From Pezicula radicicola (taxonomy: Eukaryota; Ascomycota; Leotiomycetes; Helotiales; Dermateaceae), in assembly GCA_003008705.1 (NCBI GenBank), contig PDUO01000034.1:248001-312000 (forward strand): a stretch of DNA of 64,000 nucleotides, given 5' to 3'. Under the pieces are notes generated by a model that was not told where the DNA came from, did no database searches, and was given only the letters and a program-made list of their open reading frames with translations. Shown one piece after another: positions 43,526 through 55,184 of this stretch. The stretch's first letter is position 1. Each line of letters starts with the position of its first letter. The translations under genes and the position numbers were made by a program.

Positions 43526-45620
43526 ATGGATGCCGTAGATGATGAGCTTGACGACTACAAGCTAGAAACGCAGTTTCACCTGGACTCACCAGCTCACGTT
43601 GTTCACACCTCGTATCACAGAGACAGCCGACATGGCGGGCGAAAATGTAAGGTTGAAACTACATGGCATCGGGAAAAGGAGCTGGGTGTAGGCTCATTTA
43701 GCGTTGTGCACCTCGAGGCTACAGCGGATGGCCAAAAGCGGGCAGTGAAGAGCATTCCGAAGAGTTTGATGACCTTATATCGAATCTACTATAGGCGAGA
43801 ACTAGCTGCTCTTGCTATATTTTCAAAATCAAAGGTGAATTGGCCTGCCTTTGGTTCTTTACGGCTCCTTTAATTTTGTGTCGGAGCCTTTCAACCCTTT
43901 TTTGTGCTGTCAAGGTATCAGTATCATATTGCAATCTGCTCTGCCTTTGCTTTAGGGACGATTGAACCTGGTGAATATGCTATATATTGGAAATTATGCT
44001 AATTTGATCAATATCTAGTATCAACAACATCAAATTTTTGTTGACTTCCTTGGATGGTACGATAATCTAGATCATGTATTCATTGCACTAGAGTATTTTC
44101 CTCTCGGCGATTTGGGCAAACACATCCCATACGATTTCAAGAAAGTCGATGTACAGGACATCGCAATTCAGCTGTTTGAAGGCCTTAAGATAATGCACCA
44201 GAAAGGCTACACGCATCGTGACCTTAAGCCCCAGGTAATTTAAAAAGTTTCTGAGTTCGCCCTACAAAATTCTAAATTTGAGGTAGAACATCTTTGTTGT
44301 CCAGATTACGCCAGCGTGGTGGATCAAAATTGGCGATTTTGGGATTGCAAAACGCGTTACGAGCTACGACAATACGGAGCTGCGGACATCAACCGGGACC
44401 CAAGGCTATGAAGCTCCGGAGATCAGAGGCTTGTAGACGTTGAAGAAAGCGAAGAGACCAGCACTTACACCAATTTGGTCGATATATGGTCGGCAGGCTG
44501 TGTTATCTATAAAATTGTGGCTAACCATGTGCCTTTTCAAGATGGACGAAGTATTAGCAGATACTGTCGTGACATCATTACCTTCCCTGAAGGCCCACTC
44601 AAAGGGAAGTTGACTAAAGATGGAATTGAGTTTTTAAAGAGACTCTTTGTCCCGCAACCATCTCTTCGCCCGACTGCAGAGATTGCTTTGCAAGATTCAT
44701 GGCTGCTAGTAAACTCCAAAAGTTATGATACTCCGAGGGATAGGGCCAACGATCAAAAGGAAGGAAAAGATATACCGGACACATTCGATCGTGCAAAGAA
44801 GCCAGAACTAGGGACTGGGAATTCGGCCTTAACTTCCCTGTCTCCGGAAAAAGCGAGTGGCAGAGAGCAAGCATATGTGCTGCATATGACAGTAATGCGT
44901 ATGACAGTAATGCAACTACTTAATAAGATGACCCCTGTCAACTCGGAAGAGGTAATGGACCAGCTCATCACGATAGCACTATACTCGAAGACTGAAACCG
45001 ACGCCCGAAGCCTGAGACTAGTGATGGCCCTAACTTTCGTGAAAGCTATCCGGCAAGGCTATTGGGTAGCATTGTACGTGCAATTTTTGAAACGCCTATT
45101 GGAGTCCATGAGTCCCGACATAAATGATGAGACTGTCGTCGACAGGAACGGCAAAGTCGTGTCCGGTGGAGCTCTCTTTCGGAAATATTTGCTCAATCAG
45201 TGCCAAGAAGCGTGGGAAACGGGACAGGTCGGCGGACAAGACGACAAGCAACAATCCGGAGAGAGCACGGCCGCTGCTGAGAATATCCGTATCGGGCTTG
45301 CACAACTTATAGGACAATTATACCTGGCTGGCTTTGTGACTGAGCGCATTATACATGAATGTATTAAGGAAAGCTTGATCATAGACTACACAGACTACAC
45401 ATATATCCCTGATACGACAGCGATAGAATCAGCTGCGGTAGTGAGAGCGTTGCTCGAGGCTACCGGCCGCTCCCTAGAGAGTAGCGAGAAAGGAGGCCCG
45501 ATGGTTAGTGTCTATTTTGAGGCTATCGCCAAAATTATCAAGCTTCCTAACCTGCCTCCCGAGTGTCGGGATTTGCTGACAGGTCTTGTTGAACTCCGAG
45601 CAGGGTGGCATTCTGTTTAA
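43526..45620 (+). CDS. Protein kinase fused to an eIF4G-type MIF4G domain, apparent frameshift
   Basis: Exons are 43526-43834, 44019-44234 and 44287-45620; all introns are phase 0. Kinase: Gly loop ELGVGSFSVVHLE, lysine in RAVKSIPKS, hinge ALEYFPLGDLG, catalytic THRDLKPQN, IGDFGIAKR, TSTGTQGYEAPEI, then DIWSAGCVIYKIVANHVPF. The frame hits TAG at 44434-44436 after EIRGL; reading one base back from 44430 (LVDVEESEETSTYTNLVDIW) resumes the kinase, so one base has been lost or is misread. After a linker comes MIF4G: LLNKMTPVNSEEVMDQLI, ARSLRLVMALTFVKAI, LLESMSPDINDETVV, GGALFRKYLLNQCQEAWE, LAQLIGQLYLAGFVTERIIHECIK. MIF4G binds RNA and eIF4A in eIF4G. About 619 aa if the frame is continuous. The pairing suggests a kinase acting at translation or mRNA complexes, but this is inference. 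Confidence 0.8.
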
Positions 45621-46330
45621 TTTGAGGGCATTATAGTAAAATTCCTTACCTCTACAAATCCACCTGCTACTAAGCCTATAAGCGAGCTAGTTATAGGCCC
45701 TATATTTGTATAACTTTTAGCTAGAATCTCTATAGTTTACAAATGTATATTACTTAGAGAAAGTTATACTTAACACAAGTATTTGGATTTAGATTGCTTA
45801 GATGTTAGTAGTTGAATTATCTTTCTAAATGCTTATACTATACTGCTCTTCATAGACATGCTAATCTATATAACTATTTTCTCACCTTTTTTTTGGGGGG
45901 GGGGGGCATGTTGAACAATATTCTACGTTGCAGAGAACGTCAACAACGGTATGATACATGTAGAGTTTATAGCAGGTAATTTTATGTTGAATCTAAAGTA
46001 CTGATCTTTTAATATTTTTAAAATTGAAACGGTCATGGGCCACTTTAAGTACCACAAAACCTCATACGTAGCTTTTCAAGATACATAAAACAGTAGTACA
46101 AGATCATCCATGGTGTCATACTTGGAGACAAATTTCAGATTATGCACTATTCCAAGAAATGAATTATTTGACCCTCTGAGTGAATACACAAGACGTGCCT
46201 TTTAGAAAACTCATCATTGTTGCAATGAGTGCGCCCTTCTATGAACCTGAGCATACTGTCCCATTAATCCCTCGGACACATCAAAATTCAAGTCAGTCGC
46301 TCAAGCATTGACTTTGTCCTCCCAAACAAG
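45621..46330. other. Intergenic with a T8G12 homopolymer run
   Basis: At 45887-45906 there are eight T then twelve G. Long homopolymers like this are hard to assemble and may vary in length. No gene was seen. Confidence 0.6.
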
Positions 46331-46765
46331 ATGTTCTTGGCAACAATTCTGATAGTATTGGCAGCGACTGGAACTGTTCTCGCTACAGCAGTTGGTGACA
46401 GAAGACCAAGACGAGGGGATTATAGAAACTACGGTCATTATGCCATATCATCCTACACACCAACATTTTCCCATTCCCAAGCGAGCAAACGAGGACCTAC
46501 TAACAACTCCGTTGCCGGCTAGTAAGTATCTTCCTTAAAAAACCCTACAAAAGTTAATCCCCTGTGGTGCATAAAAACCATCTAACTTTCAAATAGTGTC
46601 AATTTTTACCCTTTCCCAGATTATCAAGGCACGACTATATACTTCGAAAACTCATATGAATGTCAAGATATCACTTTACCACCGGCATCTATTCAATTTC
46701 AAGGAGTTACTCGCACGTTTTATCACAACAAAAATGTCTCATTCCAGGTCAATCGAGGGTATTGA
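46331..46765 (+). CDS. Small secreted protein, 119 aa
   Basis: Two exons, 46331-46521 and 46597-46765, join across a 75-nt GTAAGT...ATAG intron in phase 2. The N-terminus MFLATILIVLAATGTVLATAV is a clear signal peptide, likely cut near residue 19. The mature protein has a basic segment and then NFYPFPDYQGTTIYFE.SYECQDITLPPASIQFQGV, which looks like a Greek-key beta motif of the beta/gamma-crystallin kind (aromatic-x6-Gly pattern, then a Ser-containing strand). Only one Cys (ECQ) was seen in the mature part. It is too short and lineage-like to name. A small secreted protein of this kind could be a fungal effector or a cell-surface protein, but nothing in the sequence decides. Confidence 0.65.
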
Positions 46766-47604
46766 GCCAGGACGAATCACAATTTACGGCTCAAGCAGGG
46801 ATACTTTGGATCATTTATTTGCGTTCATAGTTAAAGTAGCTAGATGGGAGGAGTGGGTAAGGAATTTGGATCGCCGAAAAGTACAGTTAGACGCGTTTTT
46901 GATTCGAAAACTTGGCAATTCATTTGAATTTTTGTATTGTGTTGGATTGTGAAGTGCAAGGAGCAGAATGGAGGATTTGAGAAACAATGGACTGCACTCG
47001 TTCATGTCGAGTTTAACAATGCAAACTTTTCAGCCTACCAATTTCGAGGAAGGTCAAATTCTTTTCTCTACGCGAAACTCGCTTAATTGTAAAGGGGGAG
47101 ACTCTTACTTATCACATGATCAATAGACCTTGTAGTCTTTGTGATTACGACACTTCTAGCGTGCTTCTGCACATAAATACAACAACTTTAGTTGATTGCT
47201 AGCTGAACTTAATATTGATGACAGTTAAGTAAGAGCTTATATCACATGATGCTAGGTGTGTAACTAGCCGGCTGTGCCGCATCTTGTCAGCCCCGAAAGT
47301 TTCTTCTCGTAAGCATCCCGACAGAAAGTCGTGCAAGACGACATAGGGGCTCTCCCGACTTTATTACCAGTCGTTATCATGCCTGGATACTCGATTTGGG
47401 CAATCTGACGTGCCAATAGAGGCCCTCAAATTAAGCTTGGACAATTGACGCAAGAGTCGTTGCAGAGACACCCTCCCAAACCACTCGACGGGTACTCGGG
47501 AACTTGTGCGCACTAGCCGCCAGTCTGCCGTGAGCGGCGTAGAGTGTGGACCGTGGCAGTTCAGAGCATAAGGGTTTCATTTTGGGACCTACATAAAAAC
47601 GGCC
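46766..47604. other. Intergenic, nothing recognised
   Basis: This is the 5' flank of the regulator gene at 47605. No signals could be named. Confidence 0.45.
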
Positions 47605-49567
47605 ATGAGTGGCCATGCCGAGGGGGAGCTGGAGAGCTTACTAACCAACCCCAAGAGGCCACCAGATCCCAATCAAGACCGAGTACATAAAGTCCCGCGG
47701 CGGACGAGTTCACCACCGGGAAGCGGTGCTACTTTACCAGATGGTGGCCAAGGTGCTCTCCAGGGCTTTCAATTCGTGCAGGTTGATAGCTCTGGCAGAC
47801 CTCAGAATGCCGATCTCAAGACAGCGGTGCGTTCAAATGCAAGACGACATACACAAAAGGAACGACAGCGGCCAAAAGCCGGGGTTGGGCCACGGCCACT
47901 GGCCATTAAGCAAATCCGACCAGTCCAACTACGACCGCAAAGCCAGCAGACTATGCAGAGTGACCCTGATTTGGGAGGACCACCACCAATGAAAGATATT
48001 GATAAAAAGCAAGGTAATGATCCATCCGGTAACCAATCCTATGAGGAAATATCATCGTCCACTTATGGCACAGGTGGAAAGGACTTTGGAGAAGATAGCA
48101 GCTACCATGTTGCTATTGGGAAGATTGTCCATGAGAGACAGTCTAGCAACCTTCTACTGTCACAAAACTCCCCGGGTTTAAGTGGCAGGTTTTATTTGGA
48201 GAATAGAAGCAACCAGCCACCGCAATTCGACCGTTGGCAAAATCTGAACCATGAAGGTACACTACAACGTCTAGATTCTCGTTATTATTTCAACTTTTGG
48301 TATTTGCTGATGCCTCGTCTTAGCAAACACCCCATATGCTTTGACCCTTGGAGCAGGAGCTCCCATGTTATATATGGAAGCCAATAGATGGCCTTTCCCA
48401 TTCCAGCTACGAGGAGAAGAACAACCAAAGGTTTCTTTTTGGATGCCCGAATCAGGGACTTCTATCCCTGATGCCGGAGTTCCCAGAGGCCCTTTGACCA
48501 AGACTATATCACCGGTAGTTTGGATTAGTCGTAGCTTTGAGTTCTACACTTACAAATTGCAGACCATTAGATGGGTTAGTGACAGACTAGCCATTCCGAA
48601 TGAAGGCACCAGCGATACTACTGTCGGAGTCATAATCTGTCTTACCATGTGGGAAGTGAGTCGCCCTTGACCTTGATTCTTCGAAATTTCCAGGGCTAAC
48701 TTTCACTCCAAATAGATTGCACGATCCGACAATTTAGAAGCGGTACAACATATGATTGGTGTTGAAAAGATCATCAAACTCCGCGGTGGAATAGATGCAC
48801 TGAGCGACAATCTTGATTTCCAGCTGAAGATACTGCTGTAAGCATTTTCACCCATTGCAATTCGAGACACAGCCTACTGATCCGATGCAATATACAGTGT
48901 CGATCTATTCACTTCCATAGTTTCGAACACTTCACCCCGCCTACCAAATCTGAACCGCAAAGAGCCACTTGAGCCACCACGCAAGATCCTAGGACTGGAT
49001 GTAAATGCAATTCTAGATTCGCCATTGTACCGCCATCGGCCACAGCACAGACTTGACAACGTTACAGTCGGTCCACCGTTTGATCAAAAAAGTATCCGAC
49101 TTTTACAAATCATGAGAACACTTACTTTACAGCCGAGTATAAGTGTCAAAACAGCTTTACTATCGGAAGCTGCAACAATCTTCCAAACCCAGGAGGTAAA
49201 CTCGAATATATCTCCCCTTCTCAAAACAATCCTACATGCCTCGTTGATCTATAGCCGAGCTTTTCATGTCGAGCCAATTCATTTTTCTTCGCCTATGAAT
49301 CACAATTCCCTTGATGTACTCATCCAGGAACTGGAGTCCGAGGTCAACGACGAGACCTGGCTACGCTATCCAGGTGTATTCCTCTGGGTCTTGCTTACGG
49401 CTACCATTGCGGCAGATGGAAGACCAGAGCGGGCTTTCCTTACACACCTCTTTGGCAGGATTGTATCTGTCGCTAAATGGGGATGGTGGAATGAAATTAG
49501 AGCTAGTATGTTGACATTTTTAGATGTCAAGAGGATGGCTGAGGCGCGTATATCTGAAGTTCAATAA
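47605..49567 (+). CDS. Fungal regulator of the PF11951 (Fungal_trans_2) type, 591 aa
   Basis: Four exons, 47605-48256, 48324-48655, 48716-48837 and 48898-49567, have introns of 67, 60 and 60 nt and agreeing phases. The region FQFVQVDSSGRPQNADLK...VRSNARRHTQKERQR matches the N-terminal FVxV(N/D)..G...VRSNAMR(H/R) motif of this fungal family, and HMIGVEKIIKLRGGIDAL (exon 3) is its conserved central line. The C-terminal 200 residues are helical (LLQIMRTLTL, ASLIYSRAFHVEPI, WLRYPGVFLWVLLTATIAADG). No Zn2Cys6 cluster is visible, so DNA binding would need a partner or does not occur. Members are often annotated as transcription regulators or 'tachykinin family' proteins; the function of this one is unknown. 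Expected in the nucleus. Confidence 0.8.
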
Positions 49568-49978
49568 ATATCATTGAGCCCAGGCATGACAAAGTAGTCA
49601 CGAGCTTGAGAGCAATGGCAGTATGAGTGGATCATCTTGTCATTTGTTTTGGTCAGGCATCTGCAACTTACATCGATAATACGTAAAATTCCAGGGCTGG
49701 CGTCTTAATTTCCAGTGTACTCAACCAACAAGTACTCGTAAGCACGTTAATGACGTTGCGTAAAGTAAGCATACACGTGAATACCCCGCATTTTGACATC
49801 TTCATCCTTCATCTTATTCTTAAAGTCTTCTTGAGAACATACTCATACTAGTTCATAGCGCCGAGTTCTAACTTCACAAAAGTTTACTTGGTAGTACCAC
49901 CACTTTCCGGTGTTCCCGAAGACTACTTTTACTCGATATTCCCAATTTTCATCAAATATCACCCCTCTACCATCGAAC
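49568..49978. other. Intergenic, SDR promoter
   Basis: 411 bp between two same-strand genes. No clear TATA box. Confidence 0.4.
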
Positions 49979-51263
49979 ATGCCTCAACTCCCAGAATATA
50001 CATATACAGGTCCATTGGATTGCAACATCGAAGTTGACACCAGTAATTTGAAAGGGAAGAGTGTCATTGTAACAGGAGGTGATTCTCTACTGTCACTGCC
50101 AAAAGAAAGCCAAACCATCATTGACCTTATCTAGGTGCGAATGGGATTGGCGAGCAATATGTTAGGGCATTCTTGAAAGCCGGGTCTGTCCTTTCTTTAC
50201 TCTGTATCGTAAACCAAACTTCTAATACCAAAGACAAAGCGCATTCGTAACATTTGGAGATATCGATGAAGCAGCAGGTCAGAAGCTAGCCGCCGAGTTC
50301 CCAGAGTAAGTTCTCTTTTACAATCATGATAAAGACAAGGGCATAAAACAAAGCTAATCTATGTATTTAAACAACAGAAACGCACATTTTACAAGGTGTG
50401 ACGTCACAAAGTGGGAAGACCAACTCACTCTCTTCAAAGAAGCTATTTCCGCATCCCCTTCAAAAAGTTGCGATATCGTCATAGCAAATGCGGGTATTGC
50501 AGTCTCCGACGTTGTTCTGGAGCCTGAAGGTAAATTATCATTTCCAAAATTTCATACAGCTTTAAAAGCTAACAGCTGCAAAGATTCGGACGAGCCAGCA
50601 AAGCCCAGCCTGTTAACAACCGAGATCAATGTAATCGGAGTTCTGTACACAATTAAGCTTGCCCGCTTCTACTTCAACAAACAAGTTGACTCGGAAGAGA
50701 GAGACCGCTGTTTAATTTTGCAAGGGAGTATTGCCGGGTACATTGATCAGCCTGGCGTGGTGCAGTACAACGGGAGTAAGTTTCATTTGAGAGGTATGAT
50801 GAGAACTCTCAGGAGGACGGCGCATTTGGACCACATTAGGGTTAACTTGATTGCTCCATGGTAAGTAGCCACATCACTCGCTAGCGATTAAATACATGGA
50901 AGAAATCTGATCGCCAACTGGAACAGGTATATCCGTACCAATATAATTGGTGATGTTATGGAGCAAGCTTTAGACGGCAACGATATTCCATTTGCAGAGA
51001 CTGCCGATGCCGCAAATGCTGTGTTGAGAATTGCTACCGATCGAAGTGTTACTGGTATGTTTACACTGCAAACCCGAAATTACAAGAATTCAAAACTGAG
51101 CGAATACATAATTTCAGGCTATTCCCTCACTATTGTGCCTCGTAAATACGCTCCAAAAGGTTTTGTGGATATGGATTACGATGACTATGAAGAAGGAGAG
51201 CTTTTGGACGAGTTGACAAAACTCTGTATTAAGGCGAGCCCGTTTCTGGTAGGAACCTCATAA
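49979..51263 (+). CDS. Short-chain dehydrogenase/reductase, 344 aa
   Basis: Five exons: 49979-50078, 50135-50183, 50240-50305, 50378-50860 and 50927-51263, with introns of 56, 56, 72 and 66 nt and all phases agreeing. The Rossmann start SVIVTGGANGIGEQYVRAFLKAGAF has the TGxxxGxG NAD(P)-binding motif; FGDID follows beta-strand 2, suggesting NAD preference from the Asp. NAGIA, then LQGSIAGY and YNGSK give the Ser-Tyr-Lys catalytic set, and NLIAPWYIRT closes the fold. The C-terminal part is longer than the usual 250 residues and ends with an acidic stretch (DMDYDDYEEGELLDEL). It resembles 15-hydroxyprostaglandin-dehydrogenase-type SDRs of fungi. Substrate unknown, probably a secondary alcohol or keto compound; cytosolic. 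Confidence 0.9.
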
Positions 51264-52119
51264 TGTTTATTTGGTGCTTGTACTGAAAAGGCTAACTTGT
51301 TTAGAACCCGCCTAAGCTATAAAATATTCAATTAGCAAGATTTTGGAAAGTGATTGGTTTCATAGGCATAATCTGTCATTCGTTACTGGAGTTGCTATTC
51401 ATTCGCTATTTCAATTGGTTTCGCGTTACGAGGGTATAGCTTTTGGCAATGAATTCGTACCCTGCAGCACCTAAATTCCTTTTAAAGGATAAGCAGACTC
51501 GAAGTCCTTATCTTATCATCTCAGTAACACTCGGACGAAAAGAAGAAGTTCAAAATGACAGGGTTTTCTGTCATTTATTTACTTCTCTGGGGACGTGTGA
51601 GCTGAATGCTAGCCAATGTTCAACAAGATGCAGCTCGCTTAGTCAATGCTGCAGGCCGACATATTTAGTTCGCTGTGTGCCACATACATACACCAATGAC
51701 TGCATACATACAGAAATTTCTAAGCCTTCTATGCTAAACTTCGCCTCGTCCACGGAACGGCCCGTTGGGTCTAGTTTAGGGCCTTGTCAGTCCTCGATGC
51801 TGTACGAAGGGTTCGACCGCCCGTGAACTATTTCTGTCTTGTCCAATAATCGAATCCGTTACCCCACGCTCAGCCTGATGCATGTCGATCATTGAAAAGA
51901 TGCAAGTAAGATGGTTGGTACTGCCACATGCAACGATACAAGGCTCTCAGCCCTACGAACTGTGACTTTGATGTCTCTACAACAAGAGAAAATATATAAG
52001 TGAAGTGTTCCTACTATAGAAGCAGATCACAATCAAGCTTTTCATATCCATCTCATTAACACTAATCTTAATCTCTCTTCGATTCCTTACTGTAACTGTA
52101 TATCTTGGGATTTTCTTTC
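51264..52119. other. Intergenic with TATA box upstream of membrane-protein gene
   Basis: The only clear signal is the TATA-like AATATATAAG at 51991-52000. Confidence 0.5.
51991..52000 (+). promoter_or_regulatory. TATA-like element of the membrane-protein gene
   Basis: AATATATAAG lies about 120 bp before the start codon at 52120, a reasonable place for a fungal TATA box with a short 5' leader. Confidence 0.45.
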
Positions 52120-53463
52120 ATGTCGCCTATTTTCTCTCAATACAACCACACATCAGTACACATTATGTCACCAACCTATAATATCACGGTTCCTTACGTC
52201 CCACTTGCCGAATTCGACTGGTCGTTCGCACGAAGTGGACCACTCCCATGGAACCAAACAGTCTGGTAAGTTCCCCTCCAATATCAAACCAAATGATACA
52301 CTAATCCCGCAAAATCCAGGTCCTTAATCGCAGTCTTTACAGCACTCCCGCTATGGATGACAATCGAACTCACAGTCTGGATATTCTACAGTCTCCCCAC
52401 CTACAAAAGTCTCTACTTCTACAGTCTCCTGACTACAACCTGGGGCGTAACCTTGCATGCAATCGGTTTCATCCTAAAAGACTGTGTTCCAAGCTGTAAC
52501 TGGATAATCAGTACCACAATAGCCGAAATCGGATGGGTATCAATGGTATCCGGATTCTCTACCGTTCTCTACTCACGACTTCACATCGTAATTCCCAACA
52601 ACAAACGAACACTCCGTCTCGTCCTCTCAATGATAATAACCGATGCCCTACTCTTCCACATCCCAACCGTAGTATTCCAATACGGAACATCCAACAAAGC
52701 AAGCCACGAAAAATATTTCCCATACATAGCCCCCATGGAACGAGTACAAGTCCTCGGATTCTCAATCCAAGAGATTCTAATCTCCATAATCTACATCTAC
52801 GCAACCCTAAAATACCTTTCCTCATCCATAAACCACAATACACGAAAAACAACAGCCGTTTTAATATTAATTCAAATTATCGTAATCCTATGTGATATTA
52901 TCGTTATCACATTAGATTACGCACAATATTTCACATTGAAAGCAGTTATTCATTCTTTCGTCTACGCATTTAAACTTCAGCTCGAATTCGTTATCTTAAA
53001 TCAATTCACGGCACTTAGATTAGCTTCTTCAAATCTAGAAGCTGGTTTTCAACAAAACGAGACCAACACTACAAATATTTCGAATCCTAATACTATACAT
53101 GAGAATATAAGTTCGCCGAGTTCTTTGGGAGGGAGAGGAAAGAGAGTTAGTTGGAAATGGTGGAGAAATTCTTGTTCGAGGACGGAGGTTGGGTCGGAAG
53201 CTGGTGGGAATACTCTTACTACTATCGATATTGGAAATGGGGGAGATGTGAGAAATTCTTGTAGGAGTGAGAAGACTACTATTGTTTTACCGTCGCCGAT
53301 TATGGGAGGGCGGTTGGGGTCGGAGGGATTGTTGGAGGATAGGGTTAGGTGTAATGGGGCGACTATTAGACAGTATGTTGCTGGTATGACTGATGTTGAG
53401 AATGTTGATATTGAGAGGCAGTATCTTGGGGCTTGGGATGGAGTTGATGGAGTTGATGAGTGA
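52120..53463 (+). CDS. Multi-pass membrane protein (DUF7703-like), 429 aa
   Basis: Two exons, 52120-52265 and 52320-53463, join across a 54-nt intron in phase 2. The first exon encodes a short, glycosylatable extracellular N-terminus with NxT/S sites (NHTS, NIT, NQT). Then come about seven hydrophobic helices: SLIAVFTALPLWMTIELTVWIFY, LLTTTWGVTLHAIGFIL, IISTTIAEIGWVSMVSGF, LVLSMIITDALLFHIP, ISIIYIYATL, VLILIQIIVILCDIIVI, and a last one at AVIHSFVYAFKLQLEFVIL. The tail of about 140 residues is cytosolic and polar. The pattern is that of fungal integral membrane proteins annotated DUF7703, which have a GPCR-like topology; no ligand or partner is known. There are no obvious frame defects. Confidence 0.75.
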
Positions 53464-54047
53464 GTGAGCGTAATTGGTAATGGTATGGAAAGGGCCAAGA
53501 TACAGGCTCTTAGCTGGTAATTACTTAATGTGTTTTTTCACCTACCTAATACATGGTTACCTAGAGATGTCGGTCAGGATCTTTCTTTGACTACCTAAGT
53601 TTATTAAAATTGAGATGTAATTATTTAGATACTGTATAACTGTAAGTTTAGCTGGAGAATAGAAGCCATTTTCCGAATAGAATTCGAAAAGAGACAAGAA
53701 AACGGACGATGAATTATTTCTAGTAAGCGACGGGAGGCGACGAACGTCTTCCACTAAACAAATTATGATATTTTATTATGCAACTTACGCCAACACACCA
53801 CACCATCTCACAAGTTGAACTTGAATTACTCAAATACTTGGAGTAACCAAAATGATTCAGTGATCCAGTTGGCCTGAGTTACTTAGTGGAGAGATCTTGG
53901 CCAGGATGGCTGCCTAGAGCACGTGATATCTCGTGACCTGGCGCCTGGCAATTGAAACTAACGTGTACCTTGTCGCGATCCCCTCTTTCTCAACTCTAAT
54001 TCACTCTTCCCTTCCTCATCCTACATCTCACCTTCAAAATCACCAAA
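53464..54047. other. Intergenic, nothing recognised
   Basis: Short flank before the RING-finger gene; pyrimidine-rich just before its start (CCTTCCTCATCC...). Confidence 0.4.
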
Positions 54048-55184
54048 ATGCCTCCAAAACGCAAGGCAGGTGAGACTGACGACGATGCTCCGGTCAATTG
54101 GAGCAAGCTGAGAGTTGCCGAACTCAAAGCTGAGCTTGAAGCTCGTGGTCTTCCCGAAGCTGGAGTAAAAAAGGACCTAGTTGCTCGTCTTGAAGCTGAT
54201 GATCAAGGACTTCCTATTGATCCTGTTCCAGCTGCAGCTCCCAAGAAGAAGAGTAAGAAGGCTGCCGCTGCGTAAGTCAATGCGTACCTGCCTACGATGC
54301 AAAGCTGATATGGGTTCAGCGACGTCTCCATCCCAGGCCCCCTTGCTTCTGAGGTTGTTCAGTTCCAGGATTATAACCCCGAGACTGGTGAAGAACGCCC
54401 ACGAGCCTTTGTCCCTGCTCCTGATGAGACGTACATGACAAAGTACCACAAGGCGCACACTGAGCGATTATTCATGCTTGATAGACAACGAGGTCTCGAC
54501 AGGGATGGATATCCGAATGAAACTTTTGACATTGCAGGAAGCACAGGCAACATCTATCAAACCACCATTGGTAGGGACCCAAAATGTGTTTGTATGGACG
54601 CTCGTATTCGAGGTCAAAAGTGCAAGCATATCAACTGTAAGATATGACTTTCTCAGCTTTGATTGATAACACAACTGACGATCCTCCTAGATGCACTGAT
54701 TATCATTCTCAAAGCACCATCATATCTCTGCTACCAGAAAGCTTTCCTGTCTCATGAGATTGAGTCCATTTTCGCTAATGCTCCTGTCACGCGAGCTCCG
54801 GACGCTGATCATCAAGATCACGCTCATGATCATGTCCATGATGATGAAGCACATGCTGGGAAGCGCAAGCCTGTTGAAGGAGACTGCCCCATCTGTGTCT
54901 GCGAGATGGAAACGGGCGAAGAACTGGTTTGGTGCAAGGCTGCGTGTGGTCAGAACTTCCACAAAGCATGTTTTGATCAGTGGAGAGCAAGTAAACGTGG
55001 TGCTCGTGTCACTTGTGTCTATTGTCGAACCGAATGGCAAGAGGAAGGTATGAATCCAAGCTCTCAGAGACCCAAACCTGCTCCGGGTAGCCTTGCCAGT
55101 CTGAAGGAGTATGCGCCAAAGAAGGGGAGTTACAAGAACATTGGTCATCTACCAATGTATCAAACTGAGCGAGATGAAAACTGA
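54048..55184 (+). CDS. SAP-SWIM-RING protein, likely E3 ubiquitin ligase, 344 aa
   Basis: Three exons, 54048-54271, 54320-54636 and 54691-55184, have introns of 48 and 54 nt with agreeing phases. N-terminal SAP motif, about residues 15-60: NWSKLRVAELKAELEARGLPEAGVKKDLVARL (SAP binds DNA or matrix). Then a Lys/Ala-rich hinge (KKKSKKAAAA). A SWIM-type zinc motif follows as CVCMDARIRGQKCKH (CxC...CxH), near residue 170. A His-rich run DHAHDHVHDDEAH precedes the C-terminal RING-H2: CPICVCEMETGEE..WCKAACGQNFHKACFDQW...CVYCRTEW. This order, SWIM before RING, matches fungal homologues of ZSWIM2/MEX-type ligases. It lies 576 bp from a convergent UBE2G-type E2 gene. It probably acts in the nucleus. 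Confidence 0.88.

Noticed and set aside
46596..46952. A 118-codon ORF after the small secreted gene.
   Set aside because: Its first part is the second exon in another frame and the rest lacks any coding pattern; the spliced short protein ends at 46765.
51443..51826. 127-codon ORF between the SDR and the membrane-protein gene.
   Set aside because: Cys-rich but without a signal peptide, repeats or domain; chance ORF is more likely.
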